DNA of 64,000 nucleotides from Bog-473 sp963779735 (GCA_963779735.1 CAVZZJ010000013.1:1-64000), one strand, 5' to 3'; counted from the stretch's first letter, positions 25,726 to 34,469 are shown. Program-made: numbers and translations. The notes: generated by a model from the letters alone, not told the origin.

Positions 25726-26574
25726 TCAGTCGTACCTAGGTTGGTTCTGGCCGGCGTAGTAGTCCGCCGCGTTGCGCTGATCGACGCCCCGCACCATGCG
25801 GAGGAGCTCGCGCTGTCGGGTAGTCATCCGCTCCCATCGATCAACGGGGAAATCGATAGTGGGGTCCGTCTGGAACCGCATCCACGCTGCAACCCGATAG
25901 TGGGCGAAGACGGCACGGCGGCGGCACGTGCTGTGGTTCGAGCCCCCGCCGTGCCAACACTGGCCGTCGAAGATGAGCACGCTTCCCGGTGGTCCCGTCG
26001 GGGCTGCGAGGTGAGGTATTGAGCGATCCGGCGGAGGCGAGGGGCTCGCCGCCCGATGCGAGCCAGGGACCACCCGGGTCGCCCCGTTCTCGGCGGTGAA
26101 GCCGTCGATCATCCAAACGGCCTGCAGCATGATCGGCGGTCCGACGAGCCTCCGGTGGACTCTCGGGATGTCGCTGTGCAATCCCTGTTGGGGGTCCCCA
26201 GGACGGACGATCCGTGCGTTCATGCTGCCCAAGACGATGTCGGAGCCAAGCACCGACTCGACCACTTCCAAGACGATGGGGTTGTCGACGAGGGCAAGGA
26301 ACTCATCGGCCCGCGCTGGCATGTTGGCGACATGGCGGCTGAAGGCTCCGTCATGGACGTAGTCGGAACCTACCTCTTCATCTGCGGCGTCCAGCAGTTC
26401 GGCGAAACGCGCCGCCTCAGCCTCCGTGAGCACCGATGGGAGCACCGTGAACCCGAACACCTCCATTTCGAAGCAAGCTTGAGCGAGAGCGTTCGACGCG
26501 ATCCTACTCCCGTCCTCTTCCGAGGGAGAACCCGCCCACGTTACGTGGAGGTCCGTGTGCTCACTACCGTTCAT
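25726..26574 (-). CDS. Phytanoyl-CoA dioxygenase family protein
   Basis: The Fe(II)/2-oxoglutarate oxygenase has a double-stranded beta-helix: HxD in GLHSDIP (about His133, Asp135), distal His about 208 in CWHGGGSNHS, and Arg in STCRRRAVF for 2-oxoglutarate. FGFTVLPSVLTEAEAARFAE is the usual N-terminal helix. AGGAGG lies 6 nt before ATG 26574, so this start is favoured over the ATG at 26580, which abuts the site. It is the last gene of a minus-strand set with an SDR, an Ig-like protein and a beta-propeller. Substrate unknown, probably a hydroxylatable lipid or terpenoid acyl chain. Confidence 0.9.
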   Translation of the reverse strand: MNGSEHTDLHVTWAGSPSEEDGSRIASNALAQACFEMEVFGFTVLPSVLTEAEAARFAELLDAADEEVGSDYVHDGAFSRHVANMPARADEFLALVDNPIVLEVVESVLGSDIVLGSMNARIVRPGDPQQGLHSDIPRVHRRLVGPPIMLQAVWMIDGFTAENGATRVVPGSHRAASPSPPPDRSIPHLAAPTGPPGSVLIFDGQCWHGGGSNHSTCRRRAVFAHYRVAAWMRFQTDPTIDFPVDRWERMTTRQRELLRMVRGVDQRNAADYYAGQNQPRYD

Positions 26575-26603
26575 CGGCATCCTCCTTCCGTCTCGTCGAC
26601 CAA

Positions 26604-27377
26604 CTACAGCGTTCGGAACAGTCCGCCGTCGACCAACAGCTGGGCACCGTTGACGTAGCTTGCCGCGTCACTCGCCAAGAAGACGCAGACGCCCGCCATG
26701 TCCTCGGGCTTCCCGATGCGCTTCATCGGGTTGATGGCCGCGGCCTGGCTTTTCGCCCCCGGGGCCCAGGCCTTGGTGATGTCCGTGTCGAACGCGCCCG
26801 GCAACACGAGGTTCGCCCGGACCTTGGGCGCCCACGCTCCCGCCAGACCCAGCGTCAACGCATTCAGACCGGCCTTGGCCATCGCATAGGGAAGATCGTC
26901 GGCGTTCGGACGAAGCGACCCAGCCGTGGTGACATTGATGATCGACCCACCGTCACCTTCTGCCATGCGGGAGCCGATCAAGACGCTGAGACGGAAGGGA
27001 CCCCTCGCGTTGACGGCGTGAACCTTGTCGTAGAGCTCCTGCGTGACGGAACCGAGGCCGTCATAGAGGGGCGACATGCCCGCGTTGTTGACCAGGACAT
27101 CACAGCGGCCGAACTCCTCGTAGACGGTGTCCACCATGCGGTCACACTCCTCCCACCTCCCGACATGGCATGCCACGGGAAACGCCCGGCGGCCGGTCGC
27201 GGCTTCGATCTCCCGGGCGGCGACCTGGCAGTTCTCCAACTTTCGGCTGGCAATCACCACATCCGCCCCCGCGGCGGCCAGGCCTTCCGATACGGCGCGG
27301 CCTATACCCCGGCTCCCGCCGGTTACGACGGCCACCTTCCCGTTGAGATCGAACAGCTGCTCGGGTTTCTTCACCAC
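26604..27377 (-). CDS. SDR-family oxidoreductase
   Basis: The 257-residue classical SDR has VVTGGSRGIGRAVSEGLAAA, NNAGMSP, the catalytic Ser in INVTTAGSLRP, and a C-terminal ASYVNGAQLLVDGGLFRT. The active-site Tyr lies in DDLPYAMAKAGLNALT, a Y-x-x-x-K. GAAGGA precedes tandem GTG codons at 27377/27374. It is 29 bp upstream of the PhyH gene and likely cotranscribed. It fits the usual partner role of oxidising the alcohol made by a dioxygenase or reducing a ketone; substrate unknown. Confidence 0.92.
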   Translation of the reverse strand: MVKKPEQLFDLNGKVAVVTGGSRGIGRAVSEGLAAAGADVVIASRKLENCQVAAREIEAATGRRAFPVACHVGRWEECDRMVDTVYEEFGRCDVLVNNAGMSPLYDGLGSVTQELYDKVHAVNARGPFRLSVLIGSRMAEGDGGSIINVTTAGSLRPNADDLPYAMAKAGLNALTLGLAGAWAPKVRANLVLPGAFDTDITKAWAPGAKSQAAAINPMKRIGKPEDMAGVCVFLASDAASYVNGAQLLVDGGLFRTL

Positions 27378-27444
27378 ACGTCCTTCATATCAGTTGTGCG
27401 CTTGGCCGGTGGGTGCGGGCCTCGGCCGCACATGGCCACGAGAG

Positions 27445-28446
27445 TCACGGCGTCGAGAATGCCACCAAGGCCGGCTGGTCGCTCCGGGGTTGGTCCCTGG
27501 GCTCGGTCAGGTCGCGGTCGAACACGCGGATGAGCGAATTTCCGGCGAGGTCTTCCAGGACGGGGTCGACGACGAGCTGGTGTGGCCCGGACGCCCACGC
27601 GACGTGCGGGGTGAGCCGCCAGGATCGCTCTTCTGAGCCGATCTCCGGGCTCCCGGCGACGCATCTGCCGTCAGGACCGACCACGCTGAGACACCGGTCG
27701 AGCAGGCCGCGGTCGAGTGGCCGGTCGAATGTGACCTCGAGCGCCTCGACGCTGCGACTCGGTGGGACACTCAGGACCCAGTCGGCGGGGTCCACGTGGC
27801 GACGCTCGTCGTCACCTACGCGATAGGACCGCTCGGCTCCGGCGCGAAGCGGGGTCCCCGAGGCGTCGCGAAATCCCTCGTCGATGACCAGCCGAAACGA
27901 TGTGCCCCTCAGGAGTGGGTAGCCGGTCTGGCGGTGTGGCACCAGGCCCCGTTTGATGCGGGCGGGATCCAGGAGGAGCGTGAGACGCCGCCGGGTCGGG
28001 TCCCACAGCTCGGCACCGCTCGGAAGCAACGCCGCGGGGATCGCAAGCGCCGCCTCATCAAGAAGACGAACGTTGTCGCCGGCGCACCCTTCGCTCATAG
28101 GCGCCGAAAACGTCACGTAGAACCGGAGCATGTTCCTCGGCACTTCGACCGCGCTGGGGTGAATGTCGAGGACCTCGGCAATGGGCGAGCGGTCAGGTCG
28201 GGGTCGATGGAGCAACGTGGTCGCAACGCCGTCGACCGCGATGGAGTACGTGGTGTCTTCAATGAAGGGAAAACGCGGAATGAAACACGCGTCCAATCCG
28301 TCACGAACCAACCGCCCCGCCATTGCTGGGAGCACGTCGTTCACCTCGGCGGTGCGAGGTCTGACGTGCAGTCCCGCTCCCGCGGGCAGCCCACTCACGC
28401 GAATACAGTCCTCCTCGCCGCAGCGCGACCAGGCAACATTGGTCAC
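27445..28446 (-). CDS. SbsA Ig-like-domain protein of unknown function
   Basis: The 333-residue protein is made of beta-sandwich repeats. The central part MLRFYVTFSAPMSEGCAGDN then LLDEAALAIPAALLP and RRLTLLLDPARIKRGLVPH matches SbsA-type Ig-like (Big_5) domains, where a FSxPM motif is followed by LDPxRIKRG. A second such unit follows (EALEVTFDRPLDRGLLDRCL, HQLVVDPVLEDLAGN). No signal peptide is seen, which is odd for an Ig-like protein. It sits directly downstream (15 bp) of the beta-propeller gene. Function unknown; a scaffold or binding role is possible. Confidence 0.65.
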   Translation of the reverse strand: MTNVAWSRCGEEDCIRVSGLPAGAGLHVRPRTAEVNDVLPAMAGRLVRDGLDACFIPRFPFIEDTTYSIAVDGVATTLLHRPRPDRSPIAEVLDIHPSAVEVPRNMLRFYVTFSAPMSEGCAGDNVRLLDEAALAIPAALLPSGAELWDPTRRRLTLLLDPARIKRGLVPHRQTGYPLLRGTSFRLVIDEGFRDASGTPLRAGAERSYRVGDDERRHVDPADWVLSVPPSRSVEALEVTFDRPLDRGLLDRCLSVVGPDGRCVAGSPEIGSEERSWRLTPHVAWASGPHQLVVDPVLEDLAGNSLIRVFDRDLTEPRDQPRSDQPALVAFSTP

Positions 28447-28461
28447 GGGGACGAGGGGGTT

Positions 28462-29559
28462 CTACAGCGCCGCAGTCTTCAGCGAACGCAGGTGCTGACG
28501 TCCGTCGCTGTCGACCTGGAGCGCAAGCACGTAGCCTCCGTCGAGATTGGCCAGGCGGGTGATGCCCAAGAGGTCCTCGGTCTCCCGCGGCACCCCGATC
28601 GGCTCCTTGGGCTCGGTGAGCGGGGCCTGGTTGTCGATGTCGGTGCAGGCGATTTTGATCAGGCCATGAGAGGTGTTTGCCACGAGCAGATGCTCTTCGC
28701 CGTCTTGCACGAACGCAACCATGTCGAGTGGCTGATTCATGGCACCGAGTTCGGCGACGGTGCGACCCACGGACTTGGTGCCCGGTTCCAAATCGGTCAG
28801 ATCGAAATGCACAACGGGGGTGCATGTGTAGCTGGCCAGGATGCTCCGTCCGTGGTCGTAGGGGACGAAGGTGCGGATGGGGGCGGCGGTCTCCCACTTG
28901 CCATGCGAGACGTGAAAGATCTCGAGGTTGTTGCCGGCCATCTCCTCGCCGAAGGGAAAGGGTATCCGCCGCAGTTTGGAGGAGAACTCCTCGTTCGAGA
29001 GCCCGGCGACGAGAAGGGATCCGTCGACAAAGGCCATATCGGTGACCGTGGACGTACGGATCGGGCGACGCAGGAGCCGAATGGTCTTCTCGCCGAAGGT
29101 GAACTCCTCACCCTCCCCGTTCTGGGGGAGGGTGATGTCGAGACGCTCGTCGTCCTCGTCTGGGGCGTCGGCCAGTGTGACCTCGGCCATTGGTCTATCC
29201 CTGAGCGGGACATCGGCGACGGTGCCGTCGAGACGGTCGATCCGTACCAGCACCGCCTGTCCGGCATCGCCCCGGCCACGCTGCACCGACAGGTACACGT
29301 TGTGCGTTCGGGGATGGACGGCTAGGTCGCAGATGACGATGTCGCTTGCCTGGCAGCCAAGAAAGGAACCGACCCGGGCGTCGACGTCTTGCAGGTCGAA
29401 CGGCTCCGAGCCGGCATCCGGATCCGGGTCTCCAACATCGACGGCGAACACCTTGGCCGAGCCATTGTCCGCTAGGAACAAGATCCCCTCGGGCCCGAAG
29501 GTGATCGGCCCGGCCGACCGAAGTTCCGCGTTGCCGACGTGCAGACCAAACTCACTCAC
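28462..29559 (-). CDS. Beta-propeller-like protein of unknown function
   Basis: The ~365-residue protein is rich in propeller blade motifs: GPITFGPEGILFLADNGSAK, DIVICDLAVHPRTHNVYLSV then QRG, RTSTVTDMAFVDGSLLVAGL, PLDMVAFVQDGEEHLLVANT then SHGLIKI. These resemble NHL/SMP-30-like blades with alternating Asp and Gly turns. No signal peptide is visible. GTG 29559 is chosen because AGGAGG lies just upstream; the frame is open to 29673 into the divergent gene. Paired with the Ig-like protein, it may form a complex with it. I do not recognise a named family. Confidence 0.65.
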   Translation of the reverse strand: MSEFGLHVGNAELRSAGPITFGPEGILFLADNGSAKVFAVDVGDPDPDAGSEPFDLQDVDARVGSFLGCQASDIVICDLAVHPRTHNVYLSVQRGRGDAGQAVLVRIDRLDGTVADVPLRDRPMAEVTLADAPDEDDERLDITLPQNGEGEEFTFGEKTIRLLRRPIRTSTVTDMAFVDGSLLVAGLSNEEFSSKLRRIPFPFGEEMAGNNLEIFHVSHGKWETAAPIRTFVPYDHGRSILASYTCTPVVHFDLTDLEPGTKSVGRTVAELGAMNQPLDMVAFVQDGEEHLLVANTSHGLIKIACTDIDNQAPLTEPKEPIGVPRETEDLLGITRLANLDGGYVLALQVDSDGRQHLRSLKTAAL

Positions 29560-29758
29560 CACGACCTCCTGATGCCATCGGGACTGACGGACCGATCTTA
29601 TGACGACCGGATCGCCGGTGCTCGTGGGCTCGAGCCGAAATCGCGGGTCGCCCGCCGGATTTCGGGCACGCAACGGCAGTTCGAACTACCTCGACGCTCA
29701 AACGACGGCAGCCGCGGGGGTCGCCTTGTGTGGGCGCATGCACTACGGTCGTTTGGCG

Positions 29759-30412
29759 ATGACGAACGCAAAGCAGGCAGAGCAGGCAGAGCAGGCAGAG
29801 CAGTCACTCGACGTCTTCGAGGCGATGGGGACGGCCCGCGCCATGCGGTGGTTCCGGCCCGACCCGGTTCCGTGGCCGTTGCTGGAGCGGCTGCTCTGGG
29901 CGGCGACGCGGGCGTCGAGCCCGAACAACGTCCAGGCGTGGGACTTCGTCGTCGTCCAGGACGCCGAGGTGCGGAGCCGGCTCGGTGAGCTCTTGGCCAC
30001 ACTCCTTCCCGCGTCGGCTCCGTCACCGGCGCCGCAGCCACCTCACGTCGATCCGACGGCGCGTCGTACCACCCAGGGCGCCATGAACCTGATGGCCCAC
30101 TTTGGTGAGGTGCCGGCCATCGTCTTCGTCTGTGGGGCCGACGTCTACCCGCCGGCAAGCCCGGACATCTCCTATATGTACTCGGCCGTGTACGCCGCCG
30201 CCCAGAACCTGATCGTCGCCGCTCGCGCGGTGGGCCTCGGCGCCGCGTTCACCATGTTCCATCGCTTCGTCGAAACGCCGCTGCGGGAGCTGCTCGACGT
30301 TCCGGCCGACCGGCACATCTCCGTGACCATCCCGGTGGGCTGGCCGGCCCGGCCGTTCGGGCCTCTGACCCGCAAACCGCTGGAGCACGTCGTCCACCAT
30401 GACCGCTGGTGA
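29759..30412 (+). CDS. Nitroreductase-family oxidoreductase
   Basis: The 217-residue FMN-dependent nitroreductase fold shows AMGTARAMRWFRPDPVPWPL, the Arg-rich FMN-phosphate site, RASSPNNVQAWDFVVVQDAE and AAQNLIVAARAVGLGAAFTM. The N-terminus carries three AEQ tripeptides from a 9-bp DNA repeat. ATG 29759 is favoured because the upstream frame overlaps the divergent propeller gene. Its end overlaps the start of the SCP2-PhyH gene by 14 nt, so the two are one transcript. Family members reduce nitro groups, flavins, enones or iodotyrosine; the substrate here is unknown. Confidence 0.88.
   Translation: MTNAKQAEQAEQAEQSLDVFEAMGTARAMRWFRPDPVPWPLLERLLWAATRASSPNNVQAWDFVVVQDAEVRSRLGELLATLLPASAPSPAPQPPHVDPTARRTTQGAMNLMAHFGEVPAIVFVCGADVYPPASPDISYMYSAVYAAAQNLIVAARAVGLGAAFTMFHRFVETPLRELLDVPADRHISVTIPVGWPARPFGPLTRKPLEHVVHHDRW
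29777..29803. repeat. Three in-frame 9-bp repeats (GCAGAGCAG)
   Basis: Three exact copies of GCAGAGCAG encode three AEQ tripeptides near the N-terminus of the nitroreductase. Copy-number change would preserve the reading frame and lengthen a flexible tail. Confidence 0.9.
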
Positions 30413-31562
30413 GCCCGTCGCCGTCCTGACCGACCGCCTGCGTCAGGTCGAGGGTCCCTGGCGGGTGGGCTTCGACCTTGGCCCCGAGGAGCGGCTTCTC
30501 GTCGACTGTCCCGCCGGCACGGTGACCACCCGCCGGGCTGGGGACTGCACGGACTGCGACATCGCGGTGTCGCGGCGCGAGCTGCTCGCCCTGTTGGCCG
30601 GCGATCTCGACCCGCGGGCCGCGTTCATGTACCAGAAGGCGACGGTGACCGGAGCGATGCGGCCGGCCATGGAGCTCCTCGATGCGCTGGCGGGCAACGG
30701 CGTGACCTACAGACCGACCCTGGCGCGCCTCCCCCGCGCCACCACGGACGGCGCCGTCGGCCGGCGCGACCTCGACGAGGCCGGCTACTGCATCGTCGCA
30801 GACGCGCTCTCACCCGAGCTGATCGAGCGCCTCCGCCGGCGCGTCGACCAGCAAGCGGCCGGCGAGCGGGCGGCGGGGCTGGCCTTCTTCGAAGGCGCCC
30901 GAGCGGACGGCATGGACGGCCGGCCGAACCAGCGGCTGCACGCCCTCGTGAACAAGGGGGACGTCTTCAGGGAGCTGCTGGACCACCCACTGGTCGACGG
31001 GTTCTTCCCGACTCGGCTGGGCGAACAGTTCGTGATGGCGTCCTACTTCTGCATCATCGCCGGGCCGGGTGGGGCACCGATGGCCCTCCACACCGATCAG
31101 ATCCCCGTGATGCCGGCCATCCGGGAGTTCGCGGTGGGCCTCAACCTGGTCTTCTTCCTCGACGATTTCACCGAAGCCAACGGGGCCACGCGGGTGTTCC
31201 CGGGCAGCCACCTCGACGAGAACCGCCTGGCCCCAGCGGACATCTTCAGCATGGACGGCACGGTCGCCGCCGAGGGGCCGGCGGGGTCGGCACTGCTCTT
31301 CGACAGTCGGCTGTGGCATGGGACGGGGCCCAACCGCACGACGCGGGTGCGACGGGGTGTGTTCCTCTACTTCGTTCGCTCGTGGATGCGGACCACCGAG
31401 AACTGGGCGTTGACGGTCCACCCCTCAGTATTCGAGCGTCTTTCCGATCGCCACCGCACGATGTTCGGCTATCGACAGACGGGCGGCCTCGGTCGGGTGC
31501 AGGGCAGCGCCGAAGGGTCGATCGCGCTCTTCGACCCCGATTCGCTCATCCTCGAGCTCTGA
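30399..31562 (+). CDS. SCP2 sterol-carrier domain fused to phytanoyl-CoA dioxygenase
   Basis: Residues 1-100 look like an SCP2 lipid-binding domain: WRVGFDLGPEERLLVDCPAG, CDIAVSRRELLALLAGDLDP then RAAFMYQKATVTGAMRPAME. Residues 120-345 form a PhyH dioxygenase: GYCIVADALSPELIERL, HxD at His231/Asp233 (ALHTDQIPVMP), the NGATRVFPGSH loop, distal His307 in LWHGTGPNRT and an Arg near 319 for 2-oxoglutarate. The fusion suggests that a hydrophobic acyl or sterol substrate is delivered to an iron oxygenase in one polypeptide. It is translationally coupled to the nitroreductase and overlaps the end of the convergent NTF2 gene by 17 bp. Confidence 0.85.
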   Translation: MTAGEPVAVLTDRLRQVEGPWRVGFDLGPEERLLVDCPAGTVTTRRAGDCTDCDIAVSRRELLALLAGDLDPRAAFMYQKATVTGAMRPAMELLDALAGNGVTYRPTLARLPRATTDGAVGRRDLDEAGYCIVADALSPELIERLRRRVDQQAAGERAAGLAFFEGARADGMDGRPNQRLHALVNKGDVFRELLDHPLVDGFFPTRLGEQFVMASYFCIIAGPGGAPMALHTDQIPVMPAIREFAVGLNLVFFLDDFTEANGATRVFPGSHLDENRLAPADIFSMDGTVAAEGPAGSALLFDSRLWHGTGPNRTTRVRRGVFLYFVRSWMRTTENWALTVHPSVFERLSDRHRTMFGYRQTGGLGRVQGSAEGSIALFDPDSLILEL

Positions 31563-32046
31563 GCACGCCGTACGACGGGTCGGTGCGGTCGCGACGCGCC
31601 CCCGTTCCCTTGGCGGGACCCGGCACCAGGGAGGTTACGGTGAAGTCCTCGACCCACTGCCGGTGGTCGATCGCCCACGCGCCCTCGCGCCGCGACCAAC
31701 GGTCGACGTAACGGCCCTTGCTGACCGTGTAGGCGATCTGTTCGTCGCGGGCTTCCATCCATACCGCCGCCGTCACGTAGGCCTCGCTGCCCGCTCGGTC
31801 GCCCTCCACCTCGACGAGCACGTTGGCGATTTGGTGCGAGTGGCCGAGCCACGGCGCATGCGTCCGCCACACGTGGTCGAGAAACTGGGCACCCGTGCCC
31901 TGAAACGACGTGCCGTAGTCGGCCGTGCCGTCGGGGTGCCAGATTGTGCCCGCGAGCTCCCGGTCGAGCCGGTCGATGGCCCGGCAGTAGCGATAGATGA
32001 CCTCGGTGATGGCCTGCACGTCGTCCACCCCCCGCTCACCGCTCAC
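31546..32046 (-). CDS. NTF2/SnoaL-like small protein
   Basis: The 166-residue cone-shaped NTF2-like fold is evident: AITEVIYRYCRAIDRLDREL then WHPDGTADYGTSFQGTGAQF, THAPWLGHSHQIANVLVEVE, and KGRYVDRWSRREGAWAIDHR then QWVEDF. Members include steroid isomerases, polyketide cyclases and dehydratases. The GTG at 32046 overlaps the stop of the EthD-like gene by four bases, giving translational coupling. The end overlaps the SCP2-PhyH stop by 17 bp. The R-W-x-R-R-E-G-x-W core is typical of SnoaL_4 proteins. Confidence 0.85.
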   Translation of the reverse strand: MSGERGVDDVQAITEVIYRYCRAIDRLDRELAGTIWHPDGTADYGTSFQGTGAQFLDHVWRTHAPWLGHSHQIANVLVEVEGDRAGSEAYVTAAVWMEARDEQIAYTVSKGRYVDRWSRREGAWAIDHRQWVEDFTVTSLVPGPAKGTGARRDRTDPSYGVLRARG

Positions 32047-32372
32047 GTGATCTCGCTGTCGACGTCCCAGTAGATGATCGGCCCGGGCAGGATCACGTCG
32101 CTCGTGGGCAGGTTGCCCTTTTCCCACGCCTCCGACAGTCGAGCGTGCACGGCATCGACATCGTCGGCATCAATCTCGTAGATCGTGACGTAGCCGAACG
32201 GCACGTCCACGGGGTGTCCCTGCTCCTTCGAGAGCTTGTACCGAACGGCGCGGGGCATTCCCGGCACCGCCTTTAGCGCCTCCGCAATGTGGAAGTCGTA
32301 CCACTCCCGGTACTCCTGCTCGCGGGAGGGGTCGGCCGGGTCGGAGTACACCATCATGATCGCTCTTGCCAC
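32043..32372 (-). CDS. EthD/DABB-type ferredoxin-like small protein
   Basis: The 109-residue protein reads ARAIMMVYSDPADPSREQEY then REWYDFHIAEALKAVPGM, RAVRYKLSKEQGHPVDV and YVTIYEIDADDVDAVHARL, matching EthD-like dimeric alpha+beta barrels. The conserved WYDxxHxxE core suggests binding or mild catalysis on a polyketide-like or cyclic substrate. GTG 32372 with AAAGGGA upstream is chosen; the frame upstream lies inside the nitroreductase gene. It is between the nitroreductase (41 bp upstream) and the NTF2 gene (4-base overlap), all minus strand. Confidence 0.8.
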   Translation of the reverse strand: MARAIMMVYSDPADPSREQEYREWYDFHIAEALKAVPGMPRAVRYKLSKEQGHPVDVPFGYVTIYEIDADDVDAVHARLSEAWEKGNLPTSDVILPGPIIYWDVDSEIT

Positions 32373-32413
32373 GTGCCATCCCTTTCGTTTCGTTCGTCCA
32401 TGTGGCTTCGAGG

Positions 32414-33061
32414 CTACGGGTAGAGGGGGCCGCCCACCTCGAAGCCGAGCGGCTCGGACCAGCGGTTGCGGAAGGCGACGTCCTCCACGGGCAGCCGTTT
32501 GGCCACGCCCCACCGCCCGGTCGGATAACCGAACGTCACGCACCCCGCCATCTGCCATCCTTCGTCCGCCGGTACGCCCAACACCTCGAAGGTGTCCGCC
32601 GCCCGCCCGGCGAGCATGCGGGTGAAGCAGCTGCCGATGCCTTCGCCGCGGGCCGCCAACATCGCAGTCCACAACGCCGGGCACACCGAATACACGTCGT
32701 CGGAGCCGAACCCGAAGAGGAGGAGTGGATAGCGTTCAAAGTTGTCGGCCATGTAGTCGGCCGAGTGCATGACCCGCAGGTGGATCCTGCTCTCGGGGTC
32801 CTCGGGAGTAGCCTCCGCGGCGGCAGTTTGAGCACCGTAGTGGGCACGACCGAACTGGTCCATCGCCTCCTTGTAGATCGTCCCGAGCCTCTTGCGCACA
32901 TCGGGATCGTCGACGAGCAGGAACCGCCACGACTGCGTGTTCCCGGCGCTCGGGGCTCTCACGGCGGCATCGAGAATGCGGGCCTGGAGTTCTTGGGGGA
33001 TCGCCTGGTCGGTGATCCGCCGCATCGCTCGGGTCGTGTACAGCGCCTCTCTCAGGTCCAT
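32414..33061 (-). CDS. Nitroreductase-family oxidoreductase
   Basis: The 215-residue FMN-binding fold includes LYTTRAMRRITDQAIPQELQ then RILDAAVRAPSAGNTQSWRF then LLVDDPD and TAMLAARGEGIGSCFTRML. RxMRR supplies the FMN phosphate site and the S-x-x-N-x-Q-x-W loop is intact. It leads a minus-strand set with EthD and NTF2 genes; the amidohydrolase lies upstream by about 220 bp. It is a second nitroreductase in the locus, on the opposite strand to the first, perhaps the reductive partner for an oxidised intermediate. Confidence 0.9.
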   Translation of the reverse strand: MDLREALYTTRAMRRITDQAIPQELQARILDAAVRAPSAGNTQSWRFLLVDDPDVRKRLGTIYKEAMDQFGRAHYGAQTAAAEATPEDPESRIHLRVMHSADYMADNFERYPLLLFGFGSDDVYSVCPALWTAMLAARGEGIGSCFTRMLAGRAADTFEVLGVPADEGWQMAGCVTFGYPTGRWGVAKRLPVEDVAFRNRWSEPLGFEVGGPLYP

Positions 33062-33281
33062 GCTGTCGCTCTTTCCTCCACACTCTCCGCCTGACGATGG
33101 TCGCCCTGCGTCGCCAGGTGATCGCGACCTGCGCTGAACGGTTGTCTAACGTCCGGATGGACGACAGTCAAGCAGGGCGACTAGGCACGGAACTTGGCCA
33201 GTGTCTTCGGGGGCATCCCGGAGAACACTCGAGACCACTCGGCGTCAGTGGCGTCTGCCTGGCGACCGACCGGGCCCGGCG

Positions 33282-34469
33282 TCAGGTGGTTGCGTTCGCT
33301 CGCAGGTCGCTCAGCTCGAACCCCATTCGGTCAATGTCGGGCTGAAGCCGCTTGAGGTCAAAGCCATACACCTCAGCGGCGTTATCGCAGAGGATCGTCG
33401 TTGCGATCTCGTCACTGATGCTCGGATGCGCCACGAGTTCGGCCACACGATCCATCGTTGCCGGAAAGATGGATTCGAAGTGCGGATAGTCGACGCCGAA
33501 CATGGAGTTGTCCGCGCTGATATGGAAGTCGTCGGGCCCCTCGGCTACCCGCGCCAACTCTTCGAGTGAGATCTGCTCCGCCGAGAAGGGTGAGATGCCG
33601 GCATAGCAGTTGGAGTCCCAGTACTCACTGGCCAGTCGAGTAAGGGCTCGCTCGCGCTCGAGGAGCCTGGCCCATCCCGTCCAGTCGTCGCCCCAGCTCA
33701 ACCGCCGGTCAAGCTTGCGGATCGTGGGAACGATCCAGTCCGCCTCCGTCTCCACGTAGGCGACACGCAGATCGGGGAAGCGATCGAACACTCCACCGAG
33801 GATCATCTGCCACAGGGATCGACCGGAGTAGAAGGAGTGCTCCAGGGCCAACGTCATAATGGCGGCAAAGCCGGGTGGTCCATAGGCGGGTGCACCAGAG
33901 CCGCCGTGCTGGCTGATCGGCAAGCCGACCTCCACGCATGCCGCCCACACGGGGTCGAGCGAGGGGTCGAAGAAGTAGATTCCGCCGGGGAGCAGTGGGG
34001 GCATCATGATCCCGCCGAGCCCATGGTCCCTGGCCCAGTGGATGTCCTCGACCGCGAGCTCAATGTCGTCAAAGGATACAACTGCCTGGCCGGCCCGGCG
34101 GCCGGGAACCTGCGCGCAGAAGTCGGCGAGCCACCGGTTGTAAGCCAAGCGGGACTGACGATCCACGTCCGGATCAGCCGCGAGGCCGATGCCCTCGCGC
34201 GGTGCGGGGTGAAATGGCAGCCCATTGGGGAAGAGAACCTCGGCCACCACCCCCTGGCGTTCCATGTCGTCGAGCCGCCTGTCCGAGTCCCATTGCGCCG
34301 AGGCGTCGACACCCGGGCTGAGGCCGCCCGATTCGGGTGTTCCCGCTTCCTCCTGTGCCTTCGACCACCCGTCGAAGAGGTCCAGGTACCGCTTCTCGAC
34401 GTAGTCGCGGTATCCCTTACGCGAGGCCCTGACGTGCCCGTCTACCGAAATGATCGCCGTTCGCTGCAC
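33282..34469 (-). CDS. Amidohydrolase (amidohydrolase_2 family), intact
   Basis: The 395-residue metal-dependent hydrolase begins RTAIISVDGHVRASRKGYRD with the D-x-H motif and contains GLGGIMMPPLLPGGIYFFDP, PISQHGGSGAPAYGPPGFAA and NSMFGVDYPHFES, where His, His and Asp ligands of a mononuclear metal site are expected. GGGAGG precedes the GTG at 34469. Members are decarboxylases or C-C hydrolases of the amidohydrolase_2 group. It is upstream of the nitroreductase-EthD-NTF2 set on the same strand. It is the only undamaged amidohydrolase in the window. Confidence 0.92.
   Translation of the reverse strand: MQRTAIISVDGHVRASRKGYRDYVEKRYLDLFDGWSKAQEEAGTPESGGLSPGVDASAQWDSDRRLDDMERQGVVAEVLFPNGLPFHPAPREGIGLAADPDVDRQSRLAYNRWLADFCAQVPGRRAGQAVVSFDDIELAVEDIHWARDHGLGGIMMPPLLPGGIYFFDPSLDPVWAACVEVGLPISQHGGSGAPAYGPPGFAAIMTLALEHSFYSGRSLWQMILGGVFDRFPDLRVAYVETEADWIVPTIRKLDRRLSWGDDWTGWARLLERERALTRLASEYWDSNCYAGISPFSAEQISLEELARVAEGPDDFHISADNSMFGVDYPHFESIFPATMDRVAELVAHPSISDEIATTILCDNAAEVYGFDLKRLQPDIDRMGFELSDLRANATT

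Noticed and set aside
27796..29325. 509-codon plus-strand frame opposite the Ig-like and propeller genes
   Set aside because: Biased composition and no motif, while the minus-strand frames show blade and Ig-like patterns and a clear ribosome site.
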